Shown piece after piece: positions 60,541-64,000 of a DNA stretch of 64,000 nucleotides. A program made the translations under genes and the position numbers. The DNA is from Certhia americana (Eukaryota; Chordata; Aves; Passeriformes; Certhiidae): the NCBI GenBank assembly GCA_018697195.1, contig CM031872.1, forward strand, positions 9,357,924-9,421,923. The letters are read 5' to 3'. Each line of letters starts with the position of its first letter. Positions within the stretch are counted from its first letter, which is position 1. The notes below the pieces were generated by a model. That model saw nothing but the letters and a program-made list of their open reading frames with translations, made no database searches and was not told where the DNA came from.

Positions 60541-63500
60541 ACTCCACGACTGGCCTCATTAACTGCCATGTAAGAAGTTCAGAGGCTTCTTAGCTAGAAG
60601 GCAGCATCTACAGCTGTCCTTGAGGGAGAGGCAGCTCTGAGCAGACAGCACAAAGCCTTTGGCAAACACGGTGCTCCTGAAGTGCATGACACACTCGTGG
60701 CACCAGCCAGGCTGCTCCATCCTCTGCAGACAGCAGGAAAAGGGCAGACGGTCCCAGGTCTCCACCTATAAAGTGATTTGGGAGAAAGTAAAGATAATGC
60801 CCAGTTCTGGCCAAAAGGTGTCTGGGCAGATAAAAATATAAACCCCTGGAACAACCATATGGAAATGTGAATTAATGAAATTTTTCAACAACTGACTCAA
60901 CCCTAATTGAGAGTTGAGAACCCTCCACCTCCCTTCTGCTTTCCAGGATACAAAAATGGGACTGGTAGGTGGAAATAACTACAGCTGTCCCAGGGAGAGA
61001 GAAATCGGAGCTTCACAGCGAGGGTAAGGGCCAAAATTAAGCACTTGCTTGGTGCTATTACACAACACATCTCAGGAAGCAGCTTCCAAAAACCTGACCT
61101 TCACTTCAAAGGCTTTTTCTTGAATCATCTTTCCTTCTGCTAACAAGTGAAGTGGATTCAGCACTCAAGAAGGGCACTCTGGGTGTTGAAAACATCTTTA
61201 CTCATGTGTTAGCTGCAGAAGAGGCGGGGGCAATGTTCATGTATTTATCCAGCTCCTGGCTGGACCTTCAGCTCCTGCAGCTTCCTAAGGGCAATGTCAA
61301 CTCCCGCTGTTCTTTGTGGTGCCCAGTTTTTCAGTCAGCACTCTAAAAGATGATTTTAAGGCTTATAATGGGAGTACAATGTGGTTGCACAGAGTGGTTG
61401 CACTGACTCCTTTCTGACAAGAACAGTATTTGCTCTGGCCAGACAGTCTTTTCTCCTCTTCTCCCAGCCTACCCCAGGTTTTTACAGGGCAGTAGCAGCA
61501 CAGCTTGCACACAGGAGGATGTCTGGGAGAGCTGGTTGCCATAGCTATATCCGTATATCCCCGGCCATCCAGACACATCACAACTGTGAAGTAATAAATG
61601 AGACACTCCCGAGCCTCAATCCAGAGCACAACTTGCAAGTGTACAAAACACTCAGCCTTCTGAGTTGACCTCTTTCACTTTCCTTTATAGGCATGATGCT
61701 GTGCACAGGCTCCAGAGCAGTCTGTAATGCTGGCGTGGTGATGTGCACAGGTTTTATAGAACTGTACTCTCCACTCCTGCACATCTTCCTGCCCTGTCTG
61801 TTGTCCAGACACCCTCCCAGGTTACCTGCTGGCTCTGCTCCACACCACAGTCCTGTGTATCGAGGGTCCCAGTACAGCAGAAGGCTCTGAGCTAGCTGCC
61901 AGACTACATTCTCCTGCCCTGAGGTCTCCAACAGGCTCACTCAGCAGGCTGTATTCCTGTTCTCCGTTCTTTAAGGATTACAAGCTGTTCTGGGTGAGGG
62001 CTACTTCTTATGAACGTGGTCACTGTCCTGGCAAAAAGACCCCAGAGCAGCCAGGATTGCTTGACATCATCAGAGCTAAAACCTGGGAGAGTCTGCTGAG
62101 ATCTCACCTGTCCTGCTTGGACAAGGCATCCCAAAGTGAGTGCTGTATAGAAGCAGGTGAGATGTTTACCTGTTTGTTACATACTTTGTTCAGCCAAAAC
62201 CCCACAATGCCCCCAGCTACTCCGATTCAGCTGTCAGTGCACACCTGCGTGAAGTACCACAGAAAAGGGGTAAAACCACAGCGTGGGAGCCAGCACAGAG
62301 CAGGACAGGAGATGAAGGGCTGGGAAAGGGGCAGAGCCTCCTAATGCTTCTGTGATTTGCCATCAGCAGCACAGGGCCAGCAGTGCATTGTGGCAACACT
62401 GCATTCACACTCACTGCCACCCTCAGCTGTGGGGACAGCAAGTGATGCTTTGTTTCTCTTCATCTCCCCAGTTCCACCCACTTTGATACTGAAGTACAGG
62501 CAGGGAGAGGTGGATTCATGCTCAAGGACACAGCTTGTGCATGTGCTGTGCTCAGGTCCAGGGCTGCTCACCCCAGTGCTGGTGAAAGGCTGGGAGATGC
62601 AGTCTGGCTCAGTGGTCAGCCTGAGGGTCCTGATGGAGGAGTGACCACAGGGCACAAAGCTGAGGGATCCAGGACCTGCACCTGTCTCTGCCCTCACAGG
62701 TGAGGCTCTCATGCTGAGATTAATTCATGTGGCCTCAGGGAAGGAATTTTATCTCTTTGTCTTGTTTTGTCCCCTCCATTAGCAGATTAGGGGAGAGTCC
62801 ATTCTTATGTCAGCATGTACACGTTCTGAGTTATCACCAGCAAAGTTCTTTAAGAACTCAAACCACTCCCTCCCCAGCCTCCTCACTATGCCCTGTGCAG
62901 GCACATGGCAGCCCCCACAGGCCCCCAAAGATGGGTGTTCAGAGACCCAGCAGCAACAGAGATGTGGGCACAAGGGGAAGAAAACTGCACCAGGGAGAAA
63001 ACTTTGAGAAAGGGACTGAGAACATCACAGCATCAACACAGCCACCACCCCAGGAGCAACACAGCCCAACCTACAAACCTCAGTCCATCACACAGCCAAG
63101 CCCAGCTCTTCCTCCTTCCCCAGCCAGCCCCCAAAATGTTCTAAGAACATATTCAAAGTGCTTTTTCACTCCTAAACCTTGCATTACACAAACTCACAGC
63201 AGCCTCCCCAAATGCAGGTGGGTCTGACCTCCCAGGTGGGCCCCTGAGAAGGTCCAGGTGGTGTTAAACCAGGCATAGGTCTGCCTGTTCCCTCCTGAGG
63301 ATTTCACCCTTCAGCTTCCAGACAGTGCCTCCCAACTTAGCTCCCCAGCTCCCAACCCTAAAACCAGGGCAAGGATCCTTCTGTCTCCCAGCACAGGCTG
63401 GAAGATGCTGCACTCCCATCCAGGGCTGGCTCAGGCAAAGGGGGTTCAGCTGGTCCAGGGGACCTCCTAAGCCAGGGCCACAACAACGAGAAGTGATGAT

Positions 63501-63818
63501 AACACATGTGCCATGTATGGCAGATGCAGAGACACGGCCCAGCTTAGAGAATGGAGACATGAAAAGCACTTTGCAGCACAGCCATGTTATCCCCTCATCC
63601 CTCCCCCTCATCCCCTTTGGAGCTTCTTAACTTCAGAAACCTTCCTCCAGAGGAGTGTTGGAGTGACAGAAAACATTTTCCAAGCCTAATATCAGTTCCA
63701 GATGTTCACAGCCATTTCAGTTTGTACCTCACCCTGTAAAACACATTTCTCCCTCTCCCTCTCTCAAGTGCAGCGCCTGCTTGGTCCATGACATAATGTG
63801 CTGGCGGGCTGGGCCGCG
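60541..63818. other. Unique non-coding DNA
   Basis: AT-rich patches at 60770-60910 are the only compositional change. A weak MIR-like patch near 62490-62540 was not accepted. No gene is recognised. Confidence 0.4.
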
Positions 63819-63828
63819 CACACACACA

Positions 63829-63869
<41 letters not shown>
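63819..63869. repeat. (CA)n microsatellite
   Basis: About 25 CA units with one GA interruption. It is flanked on both sides by alternating CpG-containing sequence (GCCGCG upstream, CGCCTGCGCCC downstream), which extends the purine/pyrimidine alternation favouring Z-DNA. Confidence 0.97.
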
Positions 63870-63871
<2 letters not shown>

Positions 63872-64000
63872 CTGCGCCCTCTCCGACAGCCCCATGTTCA
63901 AACAAAGAGCATCACTCAACTACAAAGCCATCACACACATGGAGTTATGAGTAATTTCCACACGTTTTAATAAACAGCTTAGGATGTAATTGCTCTCCGT
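63870..64000. other. Unique sequence to the window edge
   Basis: AT-rich, non-repetitive end ('gagttatgagtaatttcc', 'acgttttaataaacagc') that may begin a conserved block continuing beyond the window. Confidence 0.3.

Noticed and set aside
62480..62560. MIR-like patch ('gggagaggtggattcatgct', 'caaggacacagcttgt')
   Set aside because: The match is short and the neighbouring sequence does not follow the MIR order.
1..64000. Many open frames of 60-245 codons on both strands
   Set aside because: They overlap each other on all frames, are low in complexity or cross repeats, homopolymers or gaps, and none shows a domain, clear exon borders or a familiar protein.
1..64000. tRNA, rRNA, snRNA or CRISPR features
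   Set aside because: No tRNA B-box context (GGTTCGANTCC-type), conserved snRNA motif or regularly spaced repeat array was found by eye. A covariance-model scan would be the decisive test.

Overview
The window is vertebrate nuclear DNA, almost certainly from a bird. The evidence is at least eleven truncated 3' ends of CR1 LINEs, recognised by the avian CR1 tail (a variant of AACCATTCTATGATTC or its complement) next to the 'aggtgtccctgcc' block. Wording such as 'gggacaatggaaggtgtccc' fits neoavian or songbird CR1 subfamilies, but that finer placement is only an inference. Other marks of a bird or amniote genome are degraded MIR-like SINE pieces, two degenerate palindromic repeats, sparse microsatellites, and many A/T homopolymers.

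I find no protein-coding gene, tRNA, rRNA or CRISPR array. The open reading frames are short, or low in complexity, or cross homopolymers and repeats. None shows a recognisable domain, and none has a convincing exon structure. The window is best read as intergenic or deep intronic DNA. Two runs of N (28274-28498 and 39013-39112) are assembly gaps.

Layout. 1-13 kb: unique non-coding DNA with a 90-bp higher-order minisatellite (5391-5566) and weak MIR-like remnants. 13-24 kb: a candidate conserved block (13720-14060), the first CR1 copies, and a 38-bp word occurring twice 4.3 kb apart. 24-31 kb: two neighbouring degenerate palindromes, the first gap in a (GGGA)n tract, and the most conserved-looking AT-rich stretches (28850-29060 and 30010-30290). 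31-46 kb: one long CR1 tail, polypurine and poly-T tracts, two CpG-enriched stretches (36430-36960 and 42110-42640), and small clusters of transcription-factor-like motifs. 48-56 kb: a CR1-rich stretch with six copies in both orientations and one good MIR remnant. 56-64 kb: a roughly 1.4-kb structure with imperfect inverted repeats of about 200 bp, then mostly featureless DNA ending in a (CA)n tract.

No operon-like or gene-to-gene organisation exists here. Any function would be regulatory. I found no convincing new biological system; the best leads are the inverted-repeat structure, the paired palindromes, and the candidate conserved blocks. Repeat and conservation calls were made by eye without alignment, so boundaries are approximate.
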